Shown piece after piece: positions 1 to 10,712 of a stretch of 64,000 nt of DNA. Positions within the stretch are counted from its first letter, which is position 1; the number at the start of each line of letters is the position of its first letter. Position numbers and translations under genes: made by a program. The notes beneath the pieces are model-generated. The model did not search any database. It was not told the DNA's origin and saw nothing but the letters and a program-made list of their open reading frames with translations. The DNA is from Neoceratodus forsteri (Eukaryota; Chordata; Ceratodontiformes; Ceratodontidae). Location: NCBI GenBank assembly GCA_016271365.2, contig CM057456.1, forward strand, positions 1,395,899,001 to 1,395,963,000, written 5' to 3'.

Positions 1-189
1 TGGAAGTCGCAAACTGGGCGAGGAAGCAGTAACATCCCCACATCCCTGGGTCGCTACTAGAAATGAGCTTCAACTCGGTGCGCTCTTCCCAGTAACCAAT
101 TTTCAAATAAATCCACAAATTAACCTTAGCAGTAGAACTAAAAGCAGTAGCCTTACTTTGGTCAAGATAAGCCTGCTAGTTTAGAAGCA

Positions 190-690
190 GAAAAATAAAG
201 AAAAGTGGTGGACAGAAAAAGACCTGAACAGTCCATCTAGTCTGTCCCTAGATTCCCTACTTGGAGATACTCAAGTCTCCATCCTCCTTCCCCAGTCACC
301 CCCCTCTTCACCACCACTTAGCATCCGATAACTCCTTTTATGTGTCCTACCTCCACTTGAATCCCACTGTTGTCTTTACCTAGACGACTTTGTTAGGAAA
401 TTTGTGCAACCCATCCACCACCCTTTCCTTGAAGTAATGCTTCCTAATGTCCTTTTTGAACCTTCCCCTCTACAGCTTGAGCATATTGCCCCCTGCTGGA
501 TGCACTGTTTCTTATCTGAACAGATATGCAGTGTCCACTCTGTTGAGCTTTTTCATGAACTTGTCTCTTGCCTTGTCACCCTCTCGCTTCTGTCCTCCAG
601 TGAGTACTTGTTGAAACGTTTCAATCTCTTATCGTATGCCTTGCCCAGCTAATCATGGAGCATCTTCATAGCCCTTTGTTCTGCTTCACT
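190..690 (-). mobile_element. CR1-like LINE, 3' end fragment
   Basis: Read on the minus strand, this segment carries the C-terminal end of a CR1 ORF2. A stretch resembling FKKDIRKHYFKERVV is followed by a FPNKVV-like block and a KTTVGFK-like block, which matches the conserved C-terminal block of CR1 proteins (R-N-x-F-F-T-E-R-V-V, LP-x-x-V-V, K-T-V-x-x-F-K). The left end, at about 205-235, reads out as the CR1 3' UTR (TGGACTGTTCAGGTCTTTTT). Stops interrupt the frame, so this is a dead 5'-truncated copy. The boundaries are approximate. Confidence 0.75.
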
Positions 691-1080
691 TAGTTGTTTT
701 TACAGTACGGGAGATAGTTTTGGTTTGAAACTTTGACTACTGGATCTTGTATGGAAGACCAAAGTGCCTAAAGCAAAGCATGAAACTGCCAGGCCTAGCA
801 GGAACTAATATCAGCACACCTCCATAACGAAGCCAGTTACTCCAGGAGATGTACTGTAGTTGTAGCTATTTTTGGTTTGGGACTCAGATTTCAGGAATTT
901 GTTTTAAAACTGCAGTTCCCAGATTTAAGCAAGGAAGTTAAGGACCTTTTAAAGAGCCTCCAGTATCACTGGGAAACTTTGGAAAAAACATAATTGTTTT
1001 AGACAAATGTCAGTTCATATTTCACATGTTCTTCATAATTAGCTTCCTGATCTTATGTTATAACGTTACACGTTGTGATA
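691..1080. other. no recognisable feature
   Basis: AT-rich DNA without an open frame, repeat or splice-like signal that I can support. Confidence 0.5.
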
Positions 1081-1499
1081 AAAAAAGAGCGATTGCCCCT
1101 GGATGCCTAATTCCTTAGGTCCTAGGTTTCTCCAGGCAGAAGCCGGACATCATTTTACTTTGGGGTAAAATGCCAAAACTGACACTGTGGAAGCATAAAG
1201 TTTGGTCGACAGCGACAATGCCAACCTCCGCCACAGCGACGGCACAATACCGGCGCAGGTATTGTGCCGCCTGTTGTAAGGGTGTTTTCTGTGGGGGGCT
1301 GCACCCCCCCATGCAAGGAGCTCTGCCCTCTGCACTCCCCGGTCTTTAGGATTCCAACTCCAGGTCAGAGTTAGTCCGGGGAGAGGGCGGAACACTGGGG
1401 GAAGGCGAAACACAGAAAAAGGACCATTACTACAAATGTCGCCGTAATGGTCTTTTTTCCTGTTTTTCCGTCCGGGTGTTGACGAAAAGGGGTGCACCG
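1081..1499. other. GC-rich stretch with a perfect hairpin
   Basis: This is a GC-rich block in an AT-rich setting. Positions 1241-1251 (GGCACAATACC) and 1258-1268 (GGTATTGTGCC) form a perfect 11-bp stem with a 6-base loop. A second small G/C hairpin lies near 1292-1310. It immediately precedes the SINE/LINE tail that starts at about 1500 and could be the 5' part of the same insertion, but no tRNA-like A and B boxes are visible. Confidence 0.5.
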
Positions 1500-1825
1500 G
1501 GACACTGTAGTGCAGCATGAGAGGGATGCTGCACTCCTGAAGTGCTGTCTTTCAGATGAGATGTTAAACCAAGGTCCTGTCTGCTTGTTCAGATGGATGT
1601 TAAAGATCCCACGGCACTTTTTGAAAAAGAAGGAATTTCCCCAGTGTCCTGGCCAAAGTTCCACCATTCATTAAAAACACCATCAGCAGCTTATCTGGTT
1701 TGATTTCAGTTGGTTACCATCTGAATCTCCCCCCTCCCCTGGGACAAGGCTGGAAATAGGCAGAATAGTCTAGCCCTCCTTTTCTGGCCAACAAAAGTTA
1801 AATAAATTGATAAAATCATTTGTCT
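1500..1825 (+). mobile_element. SINE/LINE 3' tail, HE1-like type
   Basis: This copy contains the block TTTCAGATGAGATGTTAAACC, then GATCCCACGGCACTTTTTGA and CAGTGTCCTGGCC. That order is known from tRNA-derived SINEs of the HE1 type and their partner LINEs in sharks and other vertebrates. The family identity is from memory. The copy is supported internally, because the minus-strand element at 19430-19865 has the same blocks in the same order through the distal CTTTTCTGG(C/T)CAA segment. A short perfect palindrome (AGTGCAGCAT / ATGCTGCACT, 1509-1535) is part of the family consensus. No tRNA head is seen here. Confidence 0.65.
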
Positions 1826-3235
1826 GCTAGAAATCTGGGAGCCATATTTGGAAGGGCTACAGCCTGTAGTTCAAGGGGGCAGTGCAACTGGCCACACCCC
1901 CATTCAGCCTATCTAAGGGCTGCTCTCCTCACTCCACACACAAGCATTTTTTCCTCATAGCCAGAGGCTCTGTCCGTCCTCTCTTCGGGCCCCCTCTTTC
2001 CCTGAGTCCTGCGCCTCCCCGCGCTGTGTCCACCTCCTCCCTTCCTTCCTGTTGGACTCTGCTGGCTGTTCTCAATTCCCTGTTTGGTTTGTATTTCTCC
2101 TGCTTCTGGGTCAGTACTTTTGCTTTTGCCTTCTGCTTCTTGGTCCGTGTTTTGCCTCTGGCTGCAATCTGTGCTTCTGTCTCTGCTGTTTGTTCACCCT
2201 ACTGCTCCTGTGGTCCTGTTTGTTTCGTTTGCTTTTTGGGCTTTTCTGGTATGCTAGTTCCCCTCTGTTTGCATTGCTATATTTAGCTGCATTGCTAATC
2301 AATCTCATTTCATTTATCATACTTCAGCAATCTCTCTTTCTCTGTACTAGGTGCCTGTGTGCTCTCGGTTCCAACTGCTGTTTCAGTGCTGTAGTCCCTG
2401 TGCTCATCGCCTTAATTGTTTGCCCCTGCCTTTAGTACTGGCTCCCCTTAGCAGTTGTCACTCTGTCTCATTCCCCTGCCTGCTCCAGCAGTGTCCTGCC
2501 CTTCTGCATTACTCCTCCCGTCTATGTTTGTGTTATTTAGGCTCATTTATTGCTACTCCCACTTTTACCAAACCTTACTTTTACCAACCCCACAGCAGTC
2601 TGTTTCTGATGATAACCTAATCCTGCTTTCATGGCTGGCACGTATTTAACTTATTTCATTAGCTGCTTGGTGTCATGGCACCATGTTCATGGCTTCTTTG
2701 TTTTTCCTACAACAGGGGACTGAGCAGTCACAGTGGGCATCGCGGCGCCAGGTAGCAGGAGCAGTTCCTGTTTGTTGTGTATTGTATAAGCCCCTGGCTC
2801 ACCCGGCTTCCTCCTGCTGCTCCACACAGCCTTTATTGTACTACACAACCAGCGATTCCAGGCAGCTCTCTACCTAAGGGCTTCTGGCTCTACCCAGCCT
2901 TCTACCAGCCCTTCCCTAATATTATGCACCTGGTTTGCACAGTCATCCCAGCTTTTCTGTCCCTTGCACTACCAGCAATGCTCATCCCCTTCCAAGTCTG
3001 GCAGCATATCATGTTTACTTCCTTCGAACCTCACATCTTACTGTAGTGGCTTTGCAGCCTCCTTCTACCTAACCAGCTTCACAGCCTCCTCCTTTCCAAG
3101 TATCAGCCCCAGGCTCTGCCCAGCCTCCTCGTTCTTTAACTCATAACATATAGTTCAATTCACTCCCAATTTGGCTTCCTAATGGAATTTGGTCGGCATG
3201 CATTCCTGAGGTTGACCAATGCTATTTGCCTTACC
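1826..3235. other. pyrimidine-rich unclassified DNA
   Basis: The plus strand is strongly C/T-rich from about 1930 to 3160. Overlapping short open frames here are rich in Leu, Cys, Ser and Phe, as expected from a pyrimidine-rich strand rather than from a protein gene. I see no LTR ends, poly(A) signal or conserved domain. It may be an old transposon interior, but I cannot assign it. Confidence 0.4.
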
Positions 3236-3405
3236 GAGACCCACGAGAGGGTCCATATTGCTCAGACTGACCTACGTACAGGTCTCTTCCTGCCAGCTCT
3301 CATCCATTCAAGACCCACAAGAGGGTCCATAGTACGCAGTCCAACCTATGTACAGGTCTCCCTATGTCTGCTATCCATCACAACCCATGTGTGGGTCCCA
3401 TGCTC
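3236..3405. repeat. three degenerate 70-74-bp tandem units with small palindromes
   Basis: Three successive units begin GACCCACGAGAGGGTCC (3238), GACCCACAAGAGGGTCC (3312) and AACCCATGTGTGGGTCC (3382). Each contains the short inverted repeat GACCC...GGGTC. The first two also contain CCTA(C/T)GTACAGGTCTC about 35 bases later. A further copy of CCTATGTACAGGTCT lies at about 4091-4106. The unit length is judged from the spacing of these anchors. Confidence 0.6.
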
Positions 3406-3946
3406 CTTACAACTAACTCCTCCACATTTTGGAGACATGCCAACCATATCCATTACTTCCAGGACTCTGGGCTAGCCCTGTGGCTGGTCTCTCGCTGCAC
3501 CCTGAAGTCTGCATCTTGAGCATGCGATGTTTGGAGCGGGGTCTTTCTCGTCTGGCCCATTGTTGGCAATGTCCTCGTTCCTGGTGGACCTTCAGTCGTT
3601 AACCATACTGTGTTGCAGAGTTCTCTTGCAATCCTCCACGACATTCCAGTTAGAGGGACAGAGTGAGAGTGTTCCCCAAAATTGCAGTTCCCCTGGATTA
3701 GTCTACTAAATTGCAGTAGCAGAGCCGTCACTAAACAAAACTGTCCCAAAGTCTGGAGGGAAGATGACCTAGGCCTTGGGTCCCCAGAGGTTTCCTTCTC
3801 AAAGGGGGGTTTTCCTCTCCTCCATGCCAATGGTCATGATACTAAATAGGCATAGTTGTAGTCCCTAGATCACTTAGTTAAGCTTCCCGCTGTTGGATGG
3901 AGTTGGGTGGCTGCCTCGTAATTGTCTCTTCTCCCCCTTTGGCTGT
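3406..3946. other. unclassified DNA
   Basis: A 125-codon open frame runs on the minus strand (3453-3830). Its product shows no domain I recognise and is rich in Arg, Thr and Ser. With no splice context or homologue in view, I treat it as fortuitous. Confidence 0.4.
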
Positions 3947-3972
3947 TCTCTCTCTCTCTCTCTCTCTCTCTC
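3947..3972. repeat. (TC)n microsatellite
   Basis: Thirteen uninterrupted TC dinucleotides. Confidence 0.95.
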
Positions 3973-5375
3973 CTTAGGAAGCCAGGTCTCCACGTCTTAT
4001 GGTCAGACCTCTGAGAAGGTCACTATTCACCTGTTGTGTCCTGCCTACTCTACTCAAACAATACGACCAACTGACCCATACTACCAACTGACCTATGTAC
4101 AGGTCTTTGACCCCGATAAGTGTTCAATACCTTGTATGCTTTACTCAACACATTTTTATTTTTTTTAAGCCTCTTCCTAAGGCACCTTTAGCTAAGGGAA
4201 TGACTCCCACAGCACCTCAAGGGGTGGAACCCTCCCCTAGGGTTCCTTGCCTGTGTACCCTACAGGGTGGTATATCCAATGGATAGAGAGGCAAATGGCC
4301 AAAGATTATCTGTGTTACATAAGCACAAAATCATTTGCACAGGCACATTGAAATAAAGATATTTTAATAACATGAATAACACAAAAAATCACTCCACTAC
4401 TCACACGTATTTCACTTCTCCTAAAACTGCTGTGTTAATCAGTTTGAGCTAAGATTGTTGCTTAATTGGTAAATGATTTGTGAAACAATTCAACTTTTTC
4501 AAGTCTAACATCGTAAACATGAAGCCTAAGACTGAAGGCTAAGTGCCCTGAATGCTCAGTCTGTTTCTTATTTCAGTGACCTTCTAGTTCTGTCTAGCAG
4601 CAAGTAATCTGAGATGGCGCAGTATGAAAAAGGACCACATTTGCCTTGCTGAAGGGGGGAGAAGAATAAGAGAGAGGTCTGGAAACACTGCTACTGTGCT
4701 ATTTTGTACCTCATATAGTGCAGCACTATCAAGTTAGGAAACAGTTTGTTTAATTCGATCTCGGCACAGAAATCAAGATCTGACTACTCAGAGTTGTGAT
4801 TGAAATATTAGTAGTTTCCGATCGAGTGTAAAGGGCATGTTTTACCCATATAAAAAGGTGCATTATATTAATTACTTACTTACTCATCAATTCCTGTTCA
4901 TGGCAACGTATAACCCGTCTGTTTGAATATCTGACATTAGACTTTGCATTTTTTGGTAACCCTTCAGATGTAGTAACAAATGTGGGTACATGTATTTTCC
5001 TAACTGTAAAAAAATTATGTAATCCCATGTATGTTCTGTATATATGCCAGAATTTCTGTATTGATTATGCAGAAACTCAATAAAATATAATTGGAAAAAA
5101 AATAACTCTGAGATTTGATTGTTCTAGAAAGTTCTGTTTAAAGAACTTTGACTTCCTAGAGACATCAGCACATCCAACCATTTTACTACACAAAAGTGTG
5201 CCGTTGCATAAATCAGGTATGGCATGGGCCCAATAAAAATCTGCCTGATATTTTACTTCTGATCCATAAGCCCTGTGGCATCACTTGTGGCATCTGCACT
5301 CCTGATGTCATGAGGTCATGGATCACTTGTAAAAAAATATATAGGGGATACATGATGGGCATGAGTGTGATATGG
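3973..5375. other. AT-rich unclassified DNA, possible LINE 3' UTR near 4900-5103
   Basis: The segment ending near 5103 closes with AATAAAATATAATTGG followed by a run of A. This resembles the 3' end of a poly(A) retroposon, but no coding portion or convincing target duplication is visible. The remainder shows nothing I can name. Confidence 0.35.
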
Positions 5376-5458
5376 CAAATATTGTCACTCCTGCAGAGTG
5401 AGCTGTTTCGGCATGAGTGAGATATCCAGAGCTCACGATTCAGGAGTGACAATATTTG
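5376..5458. repeat. hairpin: 29-base inverted arms, 25-base loop
   Basis: Left arm 5376-5404 begins CAAATATTGTCACTCCTG. Right arm 5430-5458 is its reverse complement with about four mismatches and ends CAGGAGTGACAATATTTG. The TCACTCCTG core also occurs in the larger palindrome at 6348-6487, so both may come from one foldback family. Confidence 0.85.
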
Positions 5459-5667
5459 TTACAGCAATCTGCACATCATGTATTCGATTTATACAATACA
5501 GCTAGGAGTTTCAGAAGTATTGTTTTGTTGTCTTGTGTTCTGTTCCTGTTTATGTGTTTGCTCATTCTGTGTATGAGTTTTTCTGAATGGGCTGGCAGTG
5601 TTACAGATTCTGGGAAACATATGAGTGTGTTTTGCAATGCTAAATGATATTAGTTTTAGGTAGGTGT
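5459..5667. other. no recognisable feature
   Basis: T-rich DNA between the hairpin and a tandem duplication; nothing further is visible. Confidence 0.4.
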
Positions 5668-5970
5668 GAGAAACAGACTATTTTGTGAAGCTGCATTCTT
5701 CAGAAGTCTGGCTGCAGTCAAGCTGAGAGTATCACAGTAATGGTAATGGGCTGAGAGCCAGAGTGTCAGAACAGCTGAGGCTGTTTTTAGTGGTACTTGA
5801 GTTAGCTGCAGGCAGCAGTGAGGAACAGAGTGTTCTGTGAAGCTGTGCTCTTTAGAATTCTGGTTGCAGTCAAGCTGAGAGTATCACAGTAATGAGCTGG
5901 AAGTTAGAGTGGGGAGTGGGGAATAGGTGTGTTTTGTAAAGATAACCGAGTTAGCTGCAGGCAGCAGGGA
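5668..5970. repeat. tandem duplication, two units of about 152 bp
   Basis: Unit 1 (5668-5819) and unit 2 (5820-5970) share GTCAAGCTGAGAGTATCAC, the preceding GTGAAGCTG(C/T) segment and the terminal GTTAGCTGCAGGCAGCAG. The middle parts have diverged and carry small indels, so the duplication is old. Confidence 0.8.
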
Positions 5971-6220
5971 GATCTCATGTAGTTCTACATTTGTGTATAT
6001 GGTAACAGCACAGGTGTTTCTTGCTTGCTGAAGGAAAGCTGCCTAGAGTGATGATATCAGTGACCTTTGTGTGACCCGTGTGTGTAAATGGCTGATATCA
6101 TCACAGTAGAGCAGAGGTTAAAAATATCACACTGCAGTGGATGATGCACTGTTTTATCTCACTCATTTATCACTCACCCCTATTGTATAAATCTATATAT
6201 CGGGCACATGTTTAATTAAT
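5971..6220. other. no recognisable feature
   Basis: This piece contains short segments with GATATCA and TATCACACTGCAGTGGATG. It is weakly similar in inverse orientation to the region around 5330-5400, but the match is too weak to claim a terminal inverted repeat. Confidence 0.3.
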
Positions 6221-6241
6221 TGATAGATAGATAGATAGATA
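6221..6241. repeat. (GATA)n microsatellite
   Basis: Five consecutive GATA units. Confidence 0.9.
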
Positions 6242-6347
6242 AACATGTTTTGGCAACATGAGCAAAATAAACAAAGTTGATCACTGAACATACTCAGAAA
6301 TATATTTCATTCATTATTGCCACACTGGGCAGGCTCAGATATTTAAG

Positions 6348-6487
6348 CAATAAGGCACAACGGGGTGTATTATCATGTAATAACGTCACTCCTGGGGTGG
6401 GTTGAAGTACGAGGCAAAGCCGAGTGTTTCCACCACCCCAGGAGTGGCATTATTACACAATAACACACACCTTGGAGTGCCTTATTG
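6348..6487. mobile_element. large palindrome / foldback element, arms of about 54 bp
   Basis: Left arm 6348-6400 (CAATAAGGCAC ... CTCCTGGGGTGG) pairs with right arm 6433-6487 (CCACCCCAGGAG ... GTGCCTTATTG), around a 32-base centre (6401-6432) containing ACGAGGCAAAGCCGAGTG, itself a small hairpin. A second inverted pair extends outward: AATTATACAATGGC at 6489-6502 against GCCATTGTATAATT at 6680-6693. The motif TTATTACACAATA is repeated near 6449-6463 and, inverted, at about 6620-6633. No transposase is present, so this is a non-autonomous foldback or MITE-like element of unassigned superfamily. Confidence 0.75.
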
Positions 6488-6502
6488 CAATTATACAATG
6501 GC

Positions 6503-6862
6503 TCGATGTTATCCAAAATAAAAATAAAAATTTTTTTAAACGTTTTAGTAGATTTTTAGTGCGGCAGTATATCTTTGAGTGGGCATCATCATCTGCCAAA
6601 TCCATACAGTGATGATATTGTGTAATAACATCACTGTCTCAGGCACACACTGACCAGTCAGAGTCCAGGAAATGTTCTTGCCATTGTATAATTATTCTCA
6701 CATGTTAGATGCCGTTTATTTTTTGATGCCACATTGGTAGCCTCCGTCTGCATTTTGTACTTTTGTTGCTTTTGTAACTTTTTACCATTTCTATCACAAA
6801 ACCACTTAAACATAAATCTTTTGTACAAATCAAATATGACATGACCAAGTTTATGATATCAG
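6503..6862. other. AT-rich flank of the foldback cluster
   Basis: This holds the outer inverted segment at 6680-6693 and an inverted copy of the TTATTACACAATA motif. Otherwise nothing is recognised. Confidence 0.4.
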
Positions 6863-6961
6863 TCTTATCTTCATTTGAGGGTATTGATCCATTGCTGTCT
6901 CACTCATAGCTGTGCCAGTCATGATATATCATCATACCTATACCCTCACATAAAGATAAAA
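6863..6961. repeat. inverted repeat, 22-base arms
   Basis: 6863-6884 (TCTTATCTTCATTTGAGGGTAT) is matched in inverse orientation by 6940-6961 with three mismatches. The 55-base loop contains ATGATATATCATCAT, which is itself partly palindromic. Confidence 0.7.
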
Positions 6962-9090
6962 TTGTTCACATCTCCCAGCTCGTGTCAACAGGTTGGAGTT
7001 TGGGGTGTACTTGTAATCACGCCTTGTTTCTATACAGGCTATCTGTGATTTGTGTCAGAATTGGTCACATATTCTATGTGAAAGGAGCAAATGAGTATTG
7101 TATTACTGTCAAACTGTACTGATATTTAGATTGATAAGGACTTCTAGTTCATGTCAAGATTCTACACTAAACAAGTGAGTTTGATTTATTGTCATGAATT
7201 ACTGAGATGTTATACATGTGGTGGATTGATACAGTTGCCAAAAAAAAATATCAAGAAGTCAGTGAGTTTTCCCGAATTACATCAGTTTGAGTAACTGTGC
7301 TAAAAGTCAATGAGTTGTTGTGATCTGCAGTTCTTGTATACAATCTTTGCATAGCAGTAGGTTTCATAACACCCATATGTGCAATCAAGCTGTCAAATGA
7401 CAGTCCATGATTGCAAACAAAAATATTGCTGCATGTTTTTTTCATAGATGTCACTAATCAATTCTGAATCTATAAACAAACATTTGTAAAGTTTCCACAA
7501 CTGAAATTGCTTTTATTGTTGTTGTATGTATCTGTACTAAAACAACTATGAGAAGGGTGAGATTCTTGCAAACCATGGTGCTCGTATGATGACAGGAACA
7601 AGCGACTGTGAAATTTTAATTTTTCATTTTTACTGAATTTTTAAATGATAAATTAGACTACTGTAACTGTACATTAATATACAAGGTGTGCTTGTTGTAT
7701 TAAAACACATTAAGTATGGTAACCAGTGCTCCAGAATCCGATATTATTGGCATTCAATAGTAATGTACTTGCCATTTTTGACATTAGGTGAGTAAAAAAT
7801 AATTTTGATGAGTAAAAGTGCTTAAAATTTTGAAAAATAGCTCATTCTGAAGCATCTATGGAGCACTTCCAAGGTCTGGGATGAAGTACTGGTACTCATC
7901 AAATATTCGTGTGTTTAGATATTTAGTCTTAACCAGTATTCAAATTTAATGATTGAAACAGGGAGGTTTAATTATTCTTCCTTGTAGTGTGACTCACATT
8001 AGCAGGCTATCACACTACAGTTGTCAGCAATCTGATTTATAATATAAAAAAAAATGATATGACTAATATTGGAAACTCACTAAGTCTTGAATATTGTGGA
8101 GGCTAAGGACAGTAAAATCAAACAACTTCACGATAAGAAAACACAGAATCAGCAGTATACTGTAAGGAACAGAGCTAGCACATAGAGATTCACTGTCTGA
8201 ACTGACAGATGTCTCACTCCAGATGACAGCTGTCCCACTCTGCACTAGTTCATGTGTGCCGAATTGCTCATGCCACGTGGACGAGCTAGACAGACTGACA
8301 ACCAGAGTGTGCACGTACACATGTAATCATGTCTCCATGTCTCTAAACTACATGCATCAAACAGCCGTATTCAGGACAGCTGAAACATGCGCATCTCTAA
8401 ATTTTGTAAAAATAACTGAAAAATAGAGACAGAAAATGAATACAGCATTGGGTCAATCATAACGTTTTTATTTGAAAGCAGTATTTTTCATCAACTGACT
8501 AAATTTCACAATCTATCATGCATTGCTGCTTTAAATGTGTTGCTTTTATTGGCAAAACAGTGGTCAGTTCATACTGCTTTTATGACATTTGTGCCATTTC
8601 CACCCTGAACGTATACGTATGTGCCATGCTCTAGACATTATAAAACATCAGCATTTTTGAATTGACAGCATTTTACACATTTACGAAACTCCCCCAACCT
8701 AGTTACATATTTTAATACACAACTGAAGCCACAAAACACAAAAAAAACAAACTATGAATGAAAAAGTGCTTTTATTTTCTTTAGGAGCACACTGATATTC
8801 CGGTCTCAATGACCGGGCAGAAGAGCAGTACGGTATAACTAAACGTCTTTTCTCTTTTAAAACCAGAAATTGAAAAAAAAAATGTAGAGTAGGTTAATTC
8901 ATTTTGCTTGCACGCCCATGGGGTATGATGCCCGGTTTAACTATTCAAGTTTAAATGGCATTACACACCTGAAGTGACTCCTGACTGGAGCAAGTGTGCC
9001 TCTGGAGAGAGGTATACATGAAATATTGAACCAAAATGTCAACATATCTTGAATTGTGTAAATTGTGAGTCTTAGTAAAAGGGTACCCTC
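6962..9090. other. AT-rich DNA without recognisable features
   Basis: No open frame above background, no tandem array and no retroposon end that I can support. Short frames at 8063-8426 on both strands have no recognisable domain. Confidence 0.4.
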
Positions 9091-9551
9091 CCTATACTAG
9101 CGCTCCTCTGTGTATGCTGTACAAACAAGCATTGTGGGATACTGAAGGTCTTATTTTTTGGACTGCCACAGTACTATTCCCACTGCTCTAGCAGTCTGTT
9201 TTAGCTCTGCAACCTCTGCATTTTTAAGTGCTTTTTACATATACAGCTCCTAAAAACACTCAGGGAGCGCCTTTTACAAGGCTGACAGTGTTTATTTGCC
9301 TCAGGACTTGATCGCGAAACTGGAAGTAGTGCATCCAACACTTCCGTTTTTCGTGCTTCATAAGACCCACACTACCGAGTGGGGTGAGTGTGCGCAGGGC
9401 TGCACGCAGAGACACACCCGTCTCAGCACATGTCTATCGTGTCCACCTGGGACAACGGGAACGGGCCCAGAATTCATGCCACACCTTACCCAGCCTTGCA
9501 ACTGATCACCGGCTTATTGCCTTCGGCTACTTGCATCAGTCATAGAGCACA

Positions 9552-10712
9552 ATGAAGAAAACTAATAACTTTTGCTCAACCTATCAAATGTACGCCATTG
9601 GCAAGCAAACACCTAGCTTCATCTGAGACAGATGTCAACTAGTTAGTACTTTGCAGGAGGAAATTACTCGCCTCCAATCTAAACAAACAACTAACACTGA
9701 CATTAAAGCCTTGGAGAACTACACAGACCAAATGTTGCTCCTTCTGGAGTCAAATGCATCCTCCATCCAAACAAGATGTCGACACCATTTCTGAACCCTA
9801 CTTCAATATACCACCCACACCCACATTAGGTGAAGACACAGCCATTACTTCAACATCCCTCATCCTTGAACCCACTCTACAACCCTTGCAATCATTAGAA
9901 GAAAGCAACTGGGCAATAAACCCTAAAACCAAGACTAAAAGAAGAGGGGTCCAGACGTTTATCAGTGCTCCTACAATACCTCTGCACAAGTCCTTTGAAC
10001 ATCTACCATTAATTATTGATGAGGTAGCTAACGCTAGCCCAAATCATTATACAAATTCTGCAAACACTAAACACACAAACCCCACAACAATCCCCAGGGA
10101 CAAAGTTTCCCGCCACCTAGCCACCCAAACTCCACTCATCACACCAGCCCCCAACCGCTACATACCAGCTGGAACCCCTTCAAAAACAAAATCTATAAAA
10201 AGCAGGTTTATGTTCTGGGAAATTCCATATCAAAGTACATCAATCAACCTGTCTGTAATCCAGACAAGAAAAATCAAACCTGTTCAAGTTACAGAGGGGC
10301 AAGGGTTTTGGACATAACATCCATGGCAAAATCAATCCTGTCACTAGCTGGTGAAAACCCCCTAGTGGTTATTCATGTGGGGACAAATGACATCAATAGG
10401 ATACCATTACAACAACTCAAGCAGGACTACATCTCCCTCTGCAACATACTGGAAGAAAGAGAGTGTACTATATGTCTGTCTGAGATATTGTCGGCCCCCA
10501 AAGCCACATATCAAATCACAGCCAAAATCAAAGCCCTTAATGAATGGCTCCATAAATGGGGTTATAGGCGGAATATTACCTGCCTTACACACTGGGAAGA
10601 ATTTCACAATAACCCGTCCCTCTTTTGCTGGGACAGTCTACACCCCAGCAGAAGAGGAAATACACTGCTGGGGCGTAAGATTACTATGTTCATTAATGGT
10701 CATTTAAACTAA
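9552..10712 (+). pseudogene. CR1-A ORF1: coiled coil plus SGNH/GDSL esterase domain (broken)
   Basis: CR1 ORF1 proteins bind RNA and often carry an SGNH-hydrolase (esterase) domain. The frame opens at ATG 9552 and meets a stop after 24 codons. A Leu/Glu-rich coiled-coil segment (LQEEITRLQSK) lies near 9650-9690, after a shift. A Pro/Thr/Ser-rich linker runs to about 10200. The esterase region lies in one frame from about 10205: LGNSISKYI marks block I, with the usual GDS read as GNS, keeping Ser but changing Asp to Asn. VIHVGTNDI at about 10369 is the block with conserved Gly and Asn, and DSLHPSRRG at about 10630 is the catalytic Asp-His block. The end is TAA at 10710-10712. At least one stop and two frameshifts make it a pseudogene. 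Confidence 0.8.

Noticed and set aside
1882..2435. 134- and 127-codon Leu/Cys/Phe-rich frames as membrane proteins
   Set aside because: Hydrophobic composition follows from the pyrimidine-rich strand; two frames overlap with similar composition and no start, splice or domain support.
3453..3830. 125-codon minus-strand frame as a gene
   Set aside because: No recognisable domain, no splice or promoter context; length is within chance for a 50% GC stretch.
4783..5115. Terminal inverted repeat pair CTCAGAGTT / AACTCTGAG
   Set aside because: Nine bases at 330-bp spacing is expected by chance in this much AT-rich DNA, and no other end features are present.
5971..6190. Inverse end of a large transposon starting at 5330
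   Set aside because: Similarity between 5330-5400 and the inverse of 6110-6190 is limited to short AT-rich words.
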